Assembly (NCBI GenBank): GCA_026018925.1
Contig: JAKSZU010000008.1
Location: 64,951,027 to 65,015,026 of the forward strand
Direction: 5' to 3'
Length of the DNA stretch: 64,000 nucleotides
Origin: Tupaia tana
Lineage: Eukaryota > Chordata > Mammalia > Scandentia > Tupaiidae
This document shows, piece by piece, positions 55,211 to 64,000 of this stretch (the first letter of the stretch is position 1; every line of letters starts with the position of its first letter). The notes under the pieces were generated by a model. It did no database searches. It worked only from the letters and a program-made list of their open reading frames with translations, and had not been told where the DNA came from. The position numbers were made by a program, and so were the translations under genes.

Positions 55211-55430
55211 TCAATAAGGTATAATTTTTAAAAGAAAGCACAAGACTTCAAGTTCAGATTCAGCTGAGAAATTTTGTTGGCTATTTGACTTTGCTCCCGT
55301 TCTAGTCCATCTTGTTGCTAACAACTAAAATATCTGAATCTGAGTGCTTTACTACAAGAAAGATTTATTTAGCTCATAGCTTTGGAGGCCTAAGGTCAAG
55401 GAGCTGTACCTGGTGAGGGCATGATAGTCT

Positions 55431-55565
55431 TTTTTTAAAATTATTTAATTCATTATGATCATAATATTTTTATATTACATTGAATCACATATATCTTTAC
55501 AGTGTATTACATTTCTTTTTCCAGCATGATTACCATGCATATCAGTCAAGACAAAGACATTGCTA
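55431..55565 (-). mobile_element. Possible L1 3' end (minus)
   Basis: TTTTTTTAAAATTATTTAATTC then ACATTGAATCACATATATC and TTTACAGTGTATTAC: complement of the L1 3' end motif. A truncated insertion inside the LTR seems likely. Confidence 0.45.
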
Positions 55566-55812
55566 TCCACCTCTTATTTTTCCTTCTTTCATGCTAAAGC
55601 ATATGTATGCAAACATGAGAGAGAGGGAGAGACTAACAGAGAGAGAAAGAGAGAGAACCCTTCACAGCATCTAATCATACCATGATCTCCTTCCTCAGTT
55701 CCTCTAGCCCATAAGATCTTAGGAATTTACGTAAATTGTGCAAGTGCCCAGAGTGTTTCAAGCAACCAGGCCTGGGAATTTGAACTAATCTCCATGTGTG
55801 ATCAGGCTTCTC

Positions 55813-56377
55813 TTTTTAAATTATTATTTACTTATTTATTTTTGTATATACATTCAATCACATTGTTTAGCTTACAATGTGAGCATTTCAATTTGTGAAC
55901 ATTTCTCCCCAGTCCCGTTGATCAAAATATCTTCAACCAATAACACCACACTTCACCATCCCGTCAATGTTCTACCTCCATATCTCTTCTCCAAATGTCC
56001 GTCATTAGGCCCCACTCCTCCACATGTCTCTCCTTCATAGCCTGGCTTGCCTCACTCAGCAGTAAATCTTCCATATTTTTCCACTTTCTGCCAAAAGCCA
56101 GGGTTTTGTTGGTTTTTATAGCTGAGTAGTATTCCATAGAGTATATGTGCCACAGTTTTTCAATCCATTCCTCCATACGGGGGCATTTGGGTTGGTTCCA
56201 TGACTTAGCAATTGTGAATAGTGCCACAATAAACATCGATGTGCAAGCACTTTTCCAATGAAGAATTCTTCTGTCCTTTGGGTAGATACCAAGGAATGGG
56301 ATTGCTGGATCATATGGTAGATCTATTTGTAGATTTTTGAGGAATGTCCAAATTATTCTCCACAGTGGCTGGACCAA
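55813..56377 (-). mobile_element. 5'-truncated L1 with perfect 16-bp TSD
   Basis: T-rich tail at 55813, 3' UTR (ACATTCAATCACATTGTTTA, AACATTTCTCCCCAGTCCCG), then ORF2 C-terminal coding sequence (stop near 55964). TGTGATCAGGCTTCTC is found at 55797-55812 and 56378-56393. The 3' UTR between stop and tail is only about 150 bp. Recent relative to the other L1 pieces. Confidence 0.93.
55964..56377 (-). pseudogene. L1 ORF2p C-terminal fragment
   Basis: Open minus-strand frame of about 138 codons covering the C-terminal end of the L1 ORF2 protein, after the reverse transcriptase domain and partly in the cysteine-containing region. Blocks: YDPAIPFLGIYPKD, SMFIVALFTIAKSWNQPKCP, and MEYYSAIKTNK. It is uninterrupted up to a natural stop, so the copy is young, but its 5' truncation removes endonuclease and RT, making it a dead fragment. 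The frame extends a little into flanking SINE sequence by chance. Confidence 0.9.
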
Positions 56378-56699
56378 TGTGATCAGGCTTCTCCTGAGCA
56401 GCACTTTTCTGCTGCATCCTGGAGCCAGCCCATGGTGAATGTCTTTTTGTTAACAGAAAACAGTGAGGCAGAGTAAGAGCAGATCATGTATCTGTGTTTC
56501 CTTGAGCATTTAATCATGGGGGGCCCATTCTGAGGCCTAATCACTTCCCAGAGGCCTCACCTTTCAGCATCATAAAAGGATGAAGTCTCCACCCTCTCAA
56601 ATATTGAAGTGACTCACCAGATGTCAATATGTGAACTTTGGAGGAACACATTCCAACCATAGTAATATATAACACTATTTTCTGTTTACCCATAAACAG

Positions 56700-56870
56700 A
56701 AAATGATGATTTTTTTTTTTTGAAGAAAGACTAAGAAGAAATTGAGATGGTTTATTTAGAATTATATGTCCTACAGGAATATCATCTAGAATGACCTCAG
56801 TATGCAAATAATGGTATTCTCCTTCAAAGTAGAGTCTTTCTTATTAAAAATATCCAAACATGTAACATAC
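56700..56870. other. Unassigned sequence
   Basis: An A/T run at about 56710 and AT-rich DNA, no feature. Confidence 0.6.
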
Positions 56871-56872
56871 AC

Positions 56873-57180
56873 TGGGCACTGCTGCTTGGTAGGCTGGGAC
56901 TACAGGCAGGCTCAGGTTTGATGCCTAGCCCACCCCAGAGAGCCAGGTATAATGCCATGTGCCTAAAGTTCTAGCTACTTGGGAGGCTGAGGCAGGATGA
57001 TGGCGAAACTTTGGCCAGTGTAGACAGCATAACAAAACTCCCTGTGAAAAAGCCAAGAGTGAGGGTGTCTGCCAGCGGTCTCAGCTCGTTACTGAGGCAG
57101 GAAGATTGCAACATAGTGACATTCTGGCTAAAACATCACACCCATACGCACACACACGTACACATACACACTAAATACAT
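56873..57180 (+). mobile_element. Compound 7SL-derived SINE (Alu-like, two 7SL units)
   Basis: A 5' arm (56873-56940: CTGGGCACTGCTGCTTGG, CAGGCTCAGGTTTGATGCC) with a B-box-like core precedes a 7SL-type unit at about 56942-57046 (AGCCAGGTATAATGCCATGT, CTAGCTACTTGGGAGGCTGA, AACAAAACTCCC), then an A-rich linker and a second 7SL-like unit at about 57055-57160 (GGTCTCAGCTCGTTACTGAG, GCAACATAGTGACATTCTGG). An ACACAC-rich tail follows. The pattern resembles Alu dimers and tree-shrew tRNA/7SL chimeras but I cannot place it. Confidence 0.7.
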
Positions 57181-57184
57181 TAAA

Positions 57185-58300
57185 AAGTATAAATAGTTGG
57201 GGAAAAATAATCCATTATAATAACCACTAAATTGGTCAATAGAGAGGCATCATCTAAATCGCAAAAATATTATATGCCTTGTAGGTGTTAATTTTGGTCA
57301 AGCTAATTCTAAATCTGGAAAAAAAAAAACAATTATTTTCCTTTGGGATTGATCTCCATGTTTCAATATATGGAATCAAAACACATTCCTAGTTCATCTG
57401 TGTTTTAAATCTATTTTTACTTAATGGTTTTCTGTATGTTTTATACCACCAAAATAACATCTCTGGCAGTATGAAATTGTGAAGCTCTGCAGGACCTGTT
57501 GAACAAATCTGCCTTATAATAGAATATTTCCTATGGAGAAGGAACTTGAAAAAATGCAAAATAATAGAAATGTATTTTGAAATTGTTACAAAAGTGAACA
57601 TCTAAGCAAAAAAGTGCTCATCTCTACCCATCAAGCCAAATTTCTTACAAAAAAAATATTTTAACAAATGGCATGATAAATTGCCAAAGTCACAACTTGT
57701 GATTTTATTTAAAGAACAGCAATAGACCACCACAGTGAGGACTGTTTTTTTCCTCTCGGCATAAGGGGAATGCAGAGGATGTGTTGGTTAGAACTGTTTT
57801 TACCGTGTAGATTTCCTCCTCATGTCCAAATGTGCATTTCGAGCTCTTGTACTGCATTGTATACTTACCAACACAACTAAGTCTGCTCCCCATTTTCTAC
57901 TATTGTCTTCCATTTTATATTCAAGCTTCTTTTTCATTGTGATGTTCATTCTGAACTCTGCTTGCATCGAATGGAGAGAGGGAAATGAGCTGATCATACA
58001 ACACCTGCTTTCTGAGCTATATTTCCTCTATACATTTGAGAGTCTAGGAGAAGCAGGGCTAAGAGCAGTCTCACAGGGGCTAACCTGCAGTTGTTGCTAC
58101 TATGTCCAGTCTCACCAAGATCTGCCTTTGCTATGACGCCAAGTCAGTCCTCAGCTTTTTCCAAACCAGTTGTCCTTATAAAAACCTGCACAGAAATATT
58201 GAAAAAGAGTTCTATATTCACTTTAATCAAATGAAGGATCTTCAAAAGACCTACTTACAGTGCTTGTTCTGTACTTCATGTATGCCAGAGAAACTGGAGA
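57185..58300. other. Unassigned 1.1 kb, moderate GC at 57750-58290
   Basis: No TE recognised. Two overlapping minus-strand frames of about 60 codons and two plus-strand frames of about 100 codons at 57700-58380 resemble nothing I know. No splice evidence I would rely on. Confidence 0.55.
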
Positions 58301-58304
58301 TAAG

Positions 58305-58305
<1 letters not shown>

Positions 58306-58346
<41 letters not shown>
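58306..58346. repeat. (ATT)n microsatellite
   Basis: Trinucleotide ATT about 13 to 14 units, uninterrupted. Confidence 0.97.
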
Positions 58347-58479
58347 TTGCTGTTGTTCCCTTTCCAAAAATAAACTTTGTTAGCTGGTGGGAAAGAACAC
58401 TGAGTGCAACAATAGAAAGAAGTTGGACTTTTATGTGTGACTAGGTATGTGGACTAGTGAAGGCAGCCTGGGATTCTGT

Positions 58480-58645
58480 ATTAAAATACAAAATCCTTTT
58501 GTGTTTTCTGTTGATGAGGATGTGCATAGTGGTCTCAACTGGGCTAGACTGAGGCGTATATTATGCTGGGTAACGTCTCTTTACAATCTAAATGATGTAT
58601 AGTGATTGACTGTATAAATAATAACGATAATAAGTAAAAAAACAA
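58480..58645 (+). mobile_element. L1 3' UTR fragment
   Basis: TTCTGTTGATGAGGATGTGC, GGGCTAGACTGAGGCGTAT, TTATGCTGGGTAACGTCTC, TTTACAATCTAAATGATGTA, TAGTGATTGACTGTATAAAT. Best-preserved plus-strand version of this motif. May belong to the same insertion event as the A-rich end at 58635-58650. Confidence 0.7.
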
Positions 58646-58689
58646 AAGAGCCCCTCTCAAGAGATCTAACTAGAAGTTCATTAAGAAAT

Positions 58690-59510
58690 GTGTAAACCAA
58701 TAGCATAACAGAGCATAACTGGGATGGGGGAATTGTCAAAACTCCTTGTGAAGACATAAGCTGTTAAGCAAAATGCAAGTGTAGCCTGCAAGTAGGAAAA
58801 GTTTCACCACCTCAATGGAGTCAGAATAGGTGTGATCAAAACAAGAAAGCACAAATGCTGACAAGGTTATGAAGAAAAGTGAACCCTCAAGCACTGTTTG
58901 TTAAAATGTAAACTACTAAAGCCATTGTGGAATACAATATGGATGTTTTTCAAAAAATGTATTAATAGAACTACCCAGCAATCTGTCTCCTGGATATTTA
59001 CCCAATTGACAGGAAGTCGCTCTGTCAGAGAGACACTTGCACATTCATGTTTATCAATGCAGTACAGCTAAGACGTGGAATCAACCCTAAGACCTCACCA
59101 ACATGATGATTGGGTTAATAAAATATGACATATATATTCAAGGGAATACTACTCAGCCATAAAGGACAGCGAGATCCTGTCATTTGGTAAAACATGGACT
59201 AATCTATAAGATTTGATGCTAAGTGAAATAAGCCACACTGTGAACGATGAACAGGGTAGATTCCCACTTAACATATTCTAAATGTCTCTACTCTGTGGCA
59301 GAAATGTAAAGATCCAAAGACACAGAAGAAAAGAGGGGAATGGTAGATACCTAAAGTGGATGAAAGGGAGGGGTGAAATGGAGGGTGAAAGGGAGTGGCT
59401 CAGAAAAAATATTTAACAGAAACAAGACTGCTTATAAACAAAGGCAAAAAGATTATGGAACAGTATACCACACAGACGTTAAGAAAAAAAAAGTTGTGCT
59501 GTCAATTAAA
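58690..59510 (+). mobile_element. L1 ORF2 3' portion and 3' UTR, plus
   Basis: AACTACTAAAGCCATTGTGG, ATAGAACTACCCAGCAATC, GGATATTTACCCAATTGAC, GAATACTACTCAGCCATAAA, GCTAAGTGAAATAAGCCAC, followed by a 3' UTR with TGGATGAAAGGGAGG and poly-A-like end near 59490. Diverged with stops. Confidence 0.85.
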
Positions 59511-59674
59511 TATATATATATGTATACATCTCAAAAACACAAACAAGCAAACAAAAACTAATAGAATGAAAATCAGAGATGCATAATGTTCTTTGCCGAA
59601 AAGGATGAATATGCTAATATCCTTGATTTGTTTACCACGCACTGCATGCATGCTTTCAAAAACTATTAGGTCAT

Positions 59675-59952
59675 GGGAACCAGCAGTTAGCGTAATGGCT
59701 ATGTCGCTGGACTCCCACGTAGTCCACCGCGGTTCGCGTCCCGGACCCGGTGGCTTAAAACTCACGCCGGGCGCATGTGCGTGCGTGCCCAAGATCCCAA
59801 GAGGAGAATGGAGGAGAAGGGATTGCGGTGACCATCCCCCCTGGGGGGTGATTTCTCGCTTTCTGTCTCTATGTCTCTCTCTCTCTCTGTCTGGCGAACG
59901 CACGCGCCCTATAGCGAATAAAAAACCTCTCCAAAAAAAAAAAAAAAAAAAA
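59675..59952 (+). mobile_element. Near-consensus tRNA SINE, perfect 17-bp TSD
   Basis: GGGAACCAGCAGTTAGCGTA, A box TTAGCGTAATGG (59687-59698), B box variant GGTTCGCGTCC (59731-59741), CpG-rich body, CCCTATAGCGAATAAAAAACC and A tail. AAAAACTATTAGGTCAT at 59658-59674 and 59953-59969. A five-base gap in the GGATTGCGG(CGTG)G block. Confidence 0.95.
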
Positions 59953-60052
59953 AAAAACTATTAGGTCATATAGAAAGTCATGATGTATTTTTCTGTTTTA
60001 TTTTTTTCATACAACAATGAGTCAAAACTTTCCCAAAAACCCAATATATTGC

Positions 60053-60306
60053 GGGGCCAGAAGGTGGCATAGGGTTAAGGTGCTGGACACCCACATGACC
60101 AATTGTGGTTTGAGTCCTGGACCTGGCAGCTTGAAAATCATTCCAGGCACATGTGTGTGCATGCTCAAAATCCCAGAAGGAGAATAGAGGAGATGGGACT
60201 GCTGCTTGGCCATTCCCCCTGGGGGGTGATTTATCACTTTCTCTTTTACTATTTCTCTGTGTACGACAAGTGCACATTCCCTATGGCAAAACCCTAGGAA
60301 AATAAA
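60053..60306 (+). mobile_element. tRNA-derived SINE, intermediate age
   Basis: GGGGCCAGAAGGTGGCATAG then GGTTAAGGTGCTGGACACCC, GGTTTGAGTCC (B box), TGGGACTGCTGCTTGGCC, CCCCTGGGGGGTGATTTATC, TTCCCTATGGCAAAACCC. Confidence 0.9.
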
Positions 60307-60442
60307 AAAAGAAAAATTATATGGTATCCCACAAAAACATACAATAATTAAATATACATAAGAAATTATGAAATAAAATAATTATCAGGAATCCTAGTTG
60401 AGAAAAAAAATAAAAGTAGGAACATTTTAAAAAACACACAAG

Positions 60443-60702
60443 GACAAGCAGATTGCATAATGGTTACATCACTGGACTCTCACATAGTCTACTGTGGTTT
60501 GAGTCCCGGACCTGGTGGCTTCAAACTCATGCCAGGCATGTGTGTGTGTGTGTGTGCCAAAAATCCCAAGAGGGGAAAGGGAGGAAAAGGGATTGTGGTA
60601 TGGCTATCCCCTGTGGGGGGTAATTTCTTGCTTTCTGTCTCTCTGTCTCTGGTGAACACACGTGTCCTATTGTAAAAATCTCTAAAACTAAATAAATTTT
60701 AA
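60443..60702 (+). mobile_element. tRNA-derived SINE with TSD
   Basis: GACAAGCAGATTGCATAATG, CTCACATAGTCTACTG, B box GGTTTGAGTCC, a GT run at about 60539-60555, AGGAAAAGGGATTGTGG, GTCCTATTGTAAAAATC. ACACACAAG and ATACACAAG flank it. Confidence 0.9.
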
Positions 60703-60714
60703 AAATACACAAGC

Positions 60715-61050
60715 TATTCCATGAAGGGAGAGCCAACTGGATTCCTCTACCTTACAGCTAATCAAAACCAGACTTTAATTGGGTTTAACTTAAATTAGAC
60801 ATTTTTTTCTGTCCTACCTCTTTTCTGTTTTCTTTTGGCCTGGGAGATTTAAAGCAACATACGAAGAAAAAGGCAGAGCAGGAAAAGTGGAAAATAAGAC
60901 AGCTATTCCATTGCTGTAGGTTTTCAAACATAAAGGAACTTTAGACTATTAGAATGGAAACTTTCACAGAAAGCACTGAAGTATTGACATATTTGACTGG
61001 ACTGTATTATAATTTTGTATACGTTACCATTATGATAATTTCTATTTTGT
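60715..61050. other. Unassigned sequence
   Basis: No element recognised. Confidence 0.65.
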
Positions 61051-61054
61051 ATAT

Positions 61055-61258
61055 ACTTCTTTCATGAGGGAGAAACAGAGAGTGACAAGCACTCTCAACA
61101 GGGTTTCATGCTGCCATCTTCCCCTCGGCCTTTCGGCCAGCAAGGATCACCCACATTGCTACCTGTGAATGGACAGAGAAACCAAGCCCTGTTCTTTCAC
61201 ATGGTTCCAGCATTGCTGAGCAGTGCACTGTGCCTGTGCCACTGCAAGTGGGCCTGCA
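61055..61258 (-). mobile_element. Minor SINE, type 3 (minus)
   Basis: TCATGAGGGAGAAACAGAGAG, CAAGCACTCTCAACAGGG, TTTCATGCTGCCATCTTCCC, AGAAACCAAGCCCTGTTC, and TGTGCCACTGCAAGTGGGCC. Matches 43640-43858 in the CTCTCAACAGGNTNTCATGC block. Confidence 0.6.
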
Positions 61259-61700
61259 ATATAAGTATTTTGTAATATTTTCCCCAAATAAAATATGAAA
61301 TCTCCTTTTTGAGCATGTGGATTCCTAAATAGAGAGTATGTTTTCTACTCTTCCTTGTAACTAGATGTGGGCATATAATTAGATGACAACAAAAGAATAT
61401 AAATATAAGTGATTTGTACAACAACTACCTCATCTTCATAAAATAAATTATGTTTCCTTGAACTTTTTATTTGTTTTTCCACCCTGTGACAGGGAGCCTA
61501 GAGCTTTGCACAACCACGTTTTAATCACACAGATGAAGTCATGGGGAACAACAATTGTTGAATCCTGGGTCTCTGAATAACCTCATGGAGTGGAACTTCC
61601 CTCTTGTTTAGACCTACTGCTTATATGAAAAAGAAAGAAATATCTGTTTGATTTTTGTTTTTTAAATCCACAGTGTGTTTTGGTCTTTTTTTGTTAGAAA
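61259..61700. other. Unassigned sequence
   Basis: AT-rich, nothing recognised. Confidence 0.6.
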
Positions 61701-61714
61701 CAATCAATATTTCT

Positions 61715-61968
61715 TTTTTTCTTTTTCTTTTCTTTTTTAGAGGTTTTTGCCTAGTCTGCATGAGCTCACTGGGGAAAGAGAGACAGAAACAGACACAATG
61801 GGAGAGAAAGTGAGAAATCACATCCCAAGGAGGATGGCCACACCACAATTCTTTCTCCTTCGTTCTCCTCCAGGAATCTTAGGCCCACATGCACAAGTGT
61901 CATGTGATTTTCAAACCACTGAGTCCGGGATTTGAACTACAGTTGATCATGTGAGAGTCCAACAGCAA
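61715..61968 (-). mobile_element. tRNA-derived SINE, intermediate age
   Basis: GAGGTTTTTGCCTAGTCTGC, AAAGTGAGAAATCACATCCC, CAATTCTTTCTCCTTCG, CCGGGATTTGAACTACAG, GATCATGTGAGAGTCCAAC. The outermost head is lost at 61965. Confidence 0.87.
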
Positions 61969-62037
61969 ACAAAAACCAAAAAGCACCTTCATGGGGAACA
62001 GTCACATTCCAATTAATTATTTGTCGTTTATACTTCC

Positions 62038-62158
62038 TTTCAGTATTTGGGGCACATTTATGCCTGGCATATTTCTCAAGTCCCTGGTTCCAACACTAGA
62101 ACTGTACAATGGGCCATGTGGGATCAGCTGCCTTAATCACCATGCCATGGGCTGGCAT
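62038..62158 (-). mobile_element. Old SINE head fragment
   Basis: GTATTTGGGGCACATTTATG, TGGTTCCAACACTAGAACTG, GGGCCATGTGGGATCAGC, and CCATGCCATGGGCTGGC. Head part of a minus copy. Confidence 0.65.
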
Positions 62159-62164
62159 GAAACA

Positions 62165-62750
62165 CAATTAGCATATATACTAGAATTACAATTTGAAGGA
62201 AAAATGATACTGTGACCACAATCTAAAATATGTGGTAACATCTTTTTATATTGATCACTTGTGCCTATTTTTTAAATGTGTACAAATAGAATCATAAAGT
62301 AACCCCCTATTATGCTTTCACTCAATGTGACATCTATGTGAATATGTGTTTAAGGATACATATGTCATCAATTCATCTTTCATAACTATATTTGAGTTAA
62401 TTTGTATGAATATGTAACAATATTTTATATATTCTTCTGTCTTTGAGTGCTTGCCTTTGTCTAGAATAAATAAATCTGTCATGAATATTCTTTTACAAGT
62501 TTTGGGGGAATATATCCTTATTCTATTATTGGGTCAATACTTAAAATTGGCAATGTTGCATCATACTGTAGTTGTGTAATTTTATAAATTATGAGCAGAC
62601 CTTTTGTTACTTGTGCCATCAATATATGAAAGTTCCAAGGGCTCCACAGTTTTCCACACATACAAACAGACATAAATCATTCCTCACTTCAGTCAAACAG
62701 AGTCAATTGCTTTTCCCTGACTATTTGTCCAGATTCCTTCAAATACCCAT
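62165..62750. other. Unassigned AT-rich DNA
   Basis: Possibly old L1 3' end remains at 62230-62520 (CACTCAATGTGACATC, GTCTTTGAGTGCTTGCC-like), not certain. Confidence 0.5.
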
Positions 62751-62754
62751 TCTT

Positions 62755-62845
62755 GGGGCTGGCAGGTGGTATGGTGGTTAAGGGCGCTGGACTTCCACAT
62801 GACCAACTGTGGTTCGAGTCCCAGACCTGGCAGCTTGCTTTCTCA

Positions 62846-62899
<54 letters not shown>

Positions 62900-62960
62900 C
62901 TCTCTGGTCAAATTAAAATAAATAAATAAAGTTAAATAAAATAATTCTTAAAAAAAAAAA
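62755..62960 (+). mobile_element. Short-form tRNA SINE, best copy
   Basis: GGGGCTGGCAGGTGGTATGG, TGGTTAAGGGCGCTGGACTT, GGTTCGAGTCC (B box, intact), GACCTGGCAGCTTGCTTTC, about 55 bp of CT repeats (62843-62896), TGGTCAAATTAAAATAAAT, AAAGTTAAATAAAATAATTC and TTAAAAAAAAAA. AAATACCCATTC before and AAATGACCCATTC after form the target-site duplication. No GGAGGAGAAGGGATTG body. Confidence 0.9.
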
Positions 62961-62964
62961 TGAC

Positions 62965-64000
62965 CCATTCCTTCTTTCTCATTTGACCATTCGTCAAACA
63001 GATCTCCCTATGACTCAGCATTTGTTCAGATTGTTCTCCTTAGAGGTCTTTCTTAATTTTCAAATTTGCTACAGTCCTATTTGCTTGCTCCAACAATTGG
63101 ACAAATTATCTTTCCACAAATGATGTACCTTTTGATCTAACTGATAAACAAGCATAGAAGCTTTCCAGTTATTTTTACCAATAATATAACTTATTTTATC
63201 CCCATTGGTCTCCATTAACTTTTCCTTCATTTAGTAGCTTTTTATTTATTGGTTTATTTTTTATGTTAAAATGTAGAATACATTTTAATATATTTTGCTC
63301 TTAAATAAGACTTTACTATGCAATAATTATAAAGACATTTTTATTTTAAAGTCTAAAATTCTGTTGTTTGATGATACAATGTTTACTTTTCTCAGAATTC
63401 CTTTATTTTTATATTTAAAGTTTACATGTAAATTCAATGTGAATGATTAAACACAAAATAATTTTGAAGTAAAATATAAATTTCTTTTAAATTTTATCTT
63501 CCTATGTAATTAGTACCCATACTTAATGTAAAAGATATCCTGTGGACTAAAAGCAATTGACCCTCTGTGAACTGAAGCTGTTGTTCACAATTGTGCTTCT
63601 AAAAATGCATCAACATCCATTGCACGGAAGTCTGACATTCTCCTGCTGTAAGTCACTGTCAAAGGGAAATGTACAATTGAGGAAGCATACTATTCTCTTA
63701 TTTCTTCCAGGTCAAATCTAGTGATTTGCTATTCATAACCCTGATGCCTCTCTCTTTCAAAGATTATTTGTTTAATTTTCTTTTTACTACACTCAGTAAT
63801 ATGTTTTCTGAAAATAAATAGATTTTTCATATTTAGTATGTGCTTCCCATAACTAGTGGTTGAAAGAAGGCATCTGTCGTATTATGTCAGCTTTTCCTCT
63901 TTTATGCCCTAGGGGGATGTTCTGAATCATTAGTTTATAATCAGTTTTTGTTTTTAATTAAACACCAGATATATGACTGAGGCAGAAAGAAATAGGATTT
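62965..64000. other. AT-rich DNA, nothing recognised
   Basis: To the end of the window, no repeat or coding signal. Confidence 0.7.

Larger units (their letters stand above)
55600..56432 (-). mobile_element. Old SINE interrupted by an L1
   Basis: 55600-55812 (GAGAGAGGGAGAGACTAACA, GATCTCCTTCCTCAGTTCC, AAGATCTTAGGAATTTACG, CCTGGGAATTTGAACTAATC, CCATGTGTGATCAGGC) and 56394-56432 (CTGAGCAGCACTTTTCTGC, GGAGCCAGCC) form one minus copy, with the L1 inserted in the anticodon-arm region. Confidence 0.75.
55270..56665 (-). mobile_element. MST-type LTR (minus), split by nested insertions
   Basis: 55300-55430 (TCTAGTCCATCTTGTTGC, AAAGATTTATTTAGCTCATA, TTGGAGGCCTAAGGTCAAGG, CCTGGTGAGGGC) and 56490-56665 (ATTTAATCATGGGG, GGCCTAATCACTTCCCAG, AGGCCTCACCTTTC, GTGAACTTTGGAGGAACACA, CCAACCATAGTAA) are the two halves of a reverse MST-like MaLR LTR. 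About 1 kb of L1, SINE and L1 again lies between. Confidence 0.72.

Noticed and set aside
57705-58383. Overlapping frames on both strands suggesting an exon or processed pseudogene
   Set aside because: Translations resemble no protein I know; no poly-A end or TSD; left as unassigned.

Overview
The window looks like a mammalian intergenic or deep-intronic stretch with no recognisable host gene. It is AT-rich and has no convincing exons, CpG island, canonical tRNA, rRNA or CRISPR array. Every long open frame I examined is either inside a transposable element or a chance frame through simple or SINE sequence. Recognisable pieces are old mammalian interspersed repeats: a Tigger7-type DNA transposon, MLT1 and MST-type MaLR LTRs, L1M/HAL1 and L1MA-like LINEs, and a possible MIR. 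On top of these lies a dense layer of about 60 copies of one tRNA-derived SINE family. The SINE has a tRNA-like head with pol III A and B boxes, a GA-rich body, a CT-rich stretch and an A tail. The SINE type, plus a 7SL-derived (Alu-like) repeat seen twice, suggests a euarchontan mammal. A colugo (Dermoptera, with CYN-type SINEs) is my best guess, from memory of the family and not from a search. Layout: 1-3.7 kb SINEs, one nested in another. 3.8-6.8 kb a decayed Tigger7-like transposon with a transposase remnant on the minus strand. 6.8-10.8 kb mostly plain AT-rich DNA. 10.8-14.2 kb SINEs breaking up an old L1, then a HAL1/L1 ORF1 relic and an L1 3' end. 14.2-18 kb sparse. 18-23.6 kb many SINEs, including near-consensus ones, and a 7SL-like element. 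23.9-25.8 kb L1 remains. 26-30 kb SINEs and unassigned DNA. 30.3-31 kb an MLT1 LTR split by a SINE. 32.5-33.4 kb L1. 34-37 kb SINEs. 37.15 kb a 24-bp tail-less SINE fragment between direct repeats. 38.7-40.6 kb L1M and SINEs. 41-43.3 kb old L1 with SINEs, one of which carries an L1-derived insert. 43.3-44.1 kb a Tigger7-type MITE and a large CTTT tract. 45-52.5 kb SINEs, L1M and an MST LTR. 52.7-57.2 kb SINEs, a three-layer LTR/SINE/L1 nest and a compound 7SL-like SINE. 58.5-59.5 kb L1. 59.7-63 kb SINEs. Nothing here works together as a pathway. The biology is retrotransposition: several SINE copies have intact pol III boxes, many CpGs and perfect 13-17 bp target-site duplications, so the family was active fairly recently, using L1 machinery whose 3' ends also recur through the window. 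The best candidates for something undescribed are structural: the compound 7SL-like SINE, the short SINE subfamily with a conserved non-poly(A) tail, the SINE with an L1 insert, and the tail-less micro-SINE.
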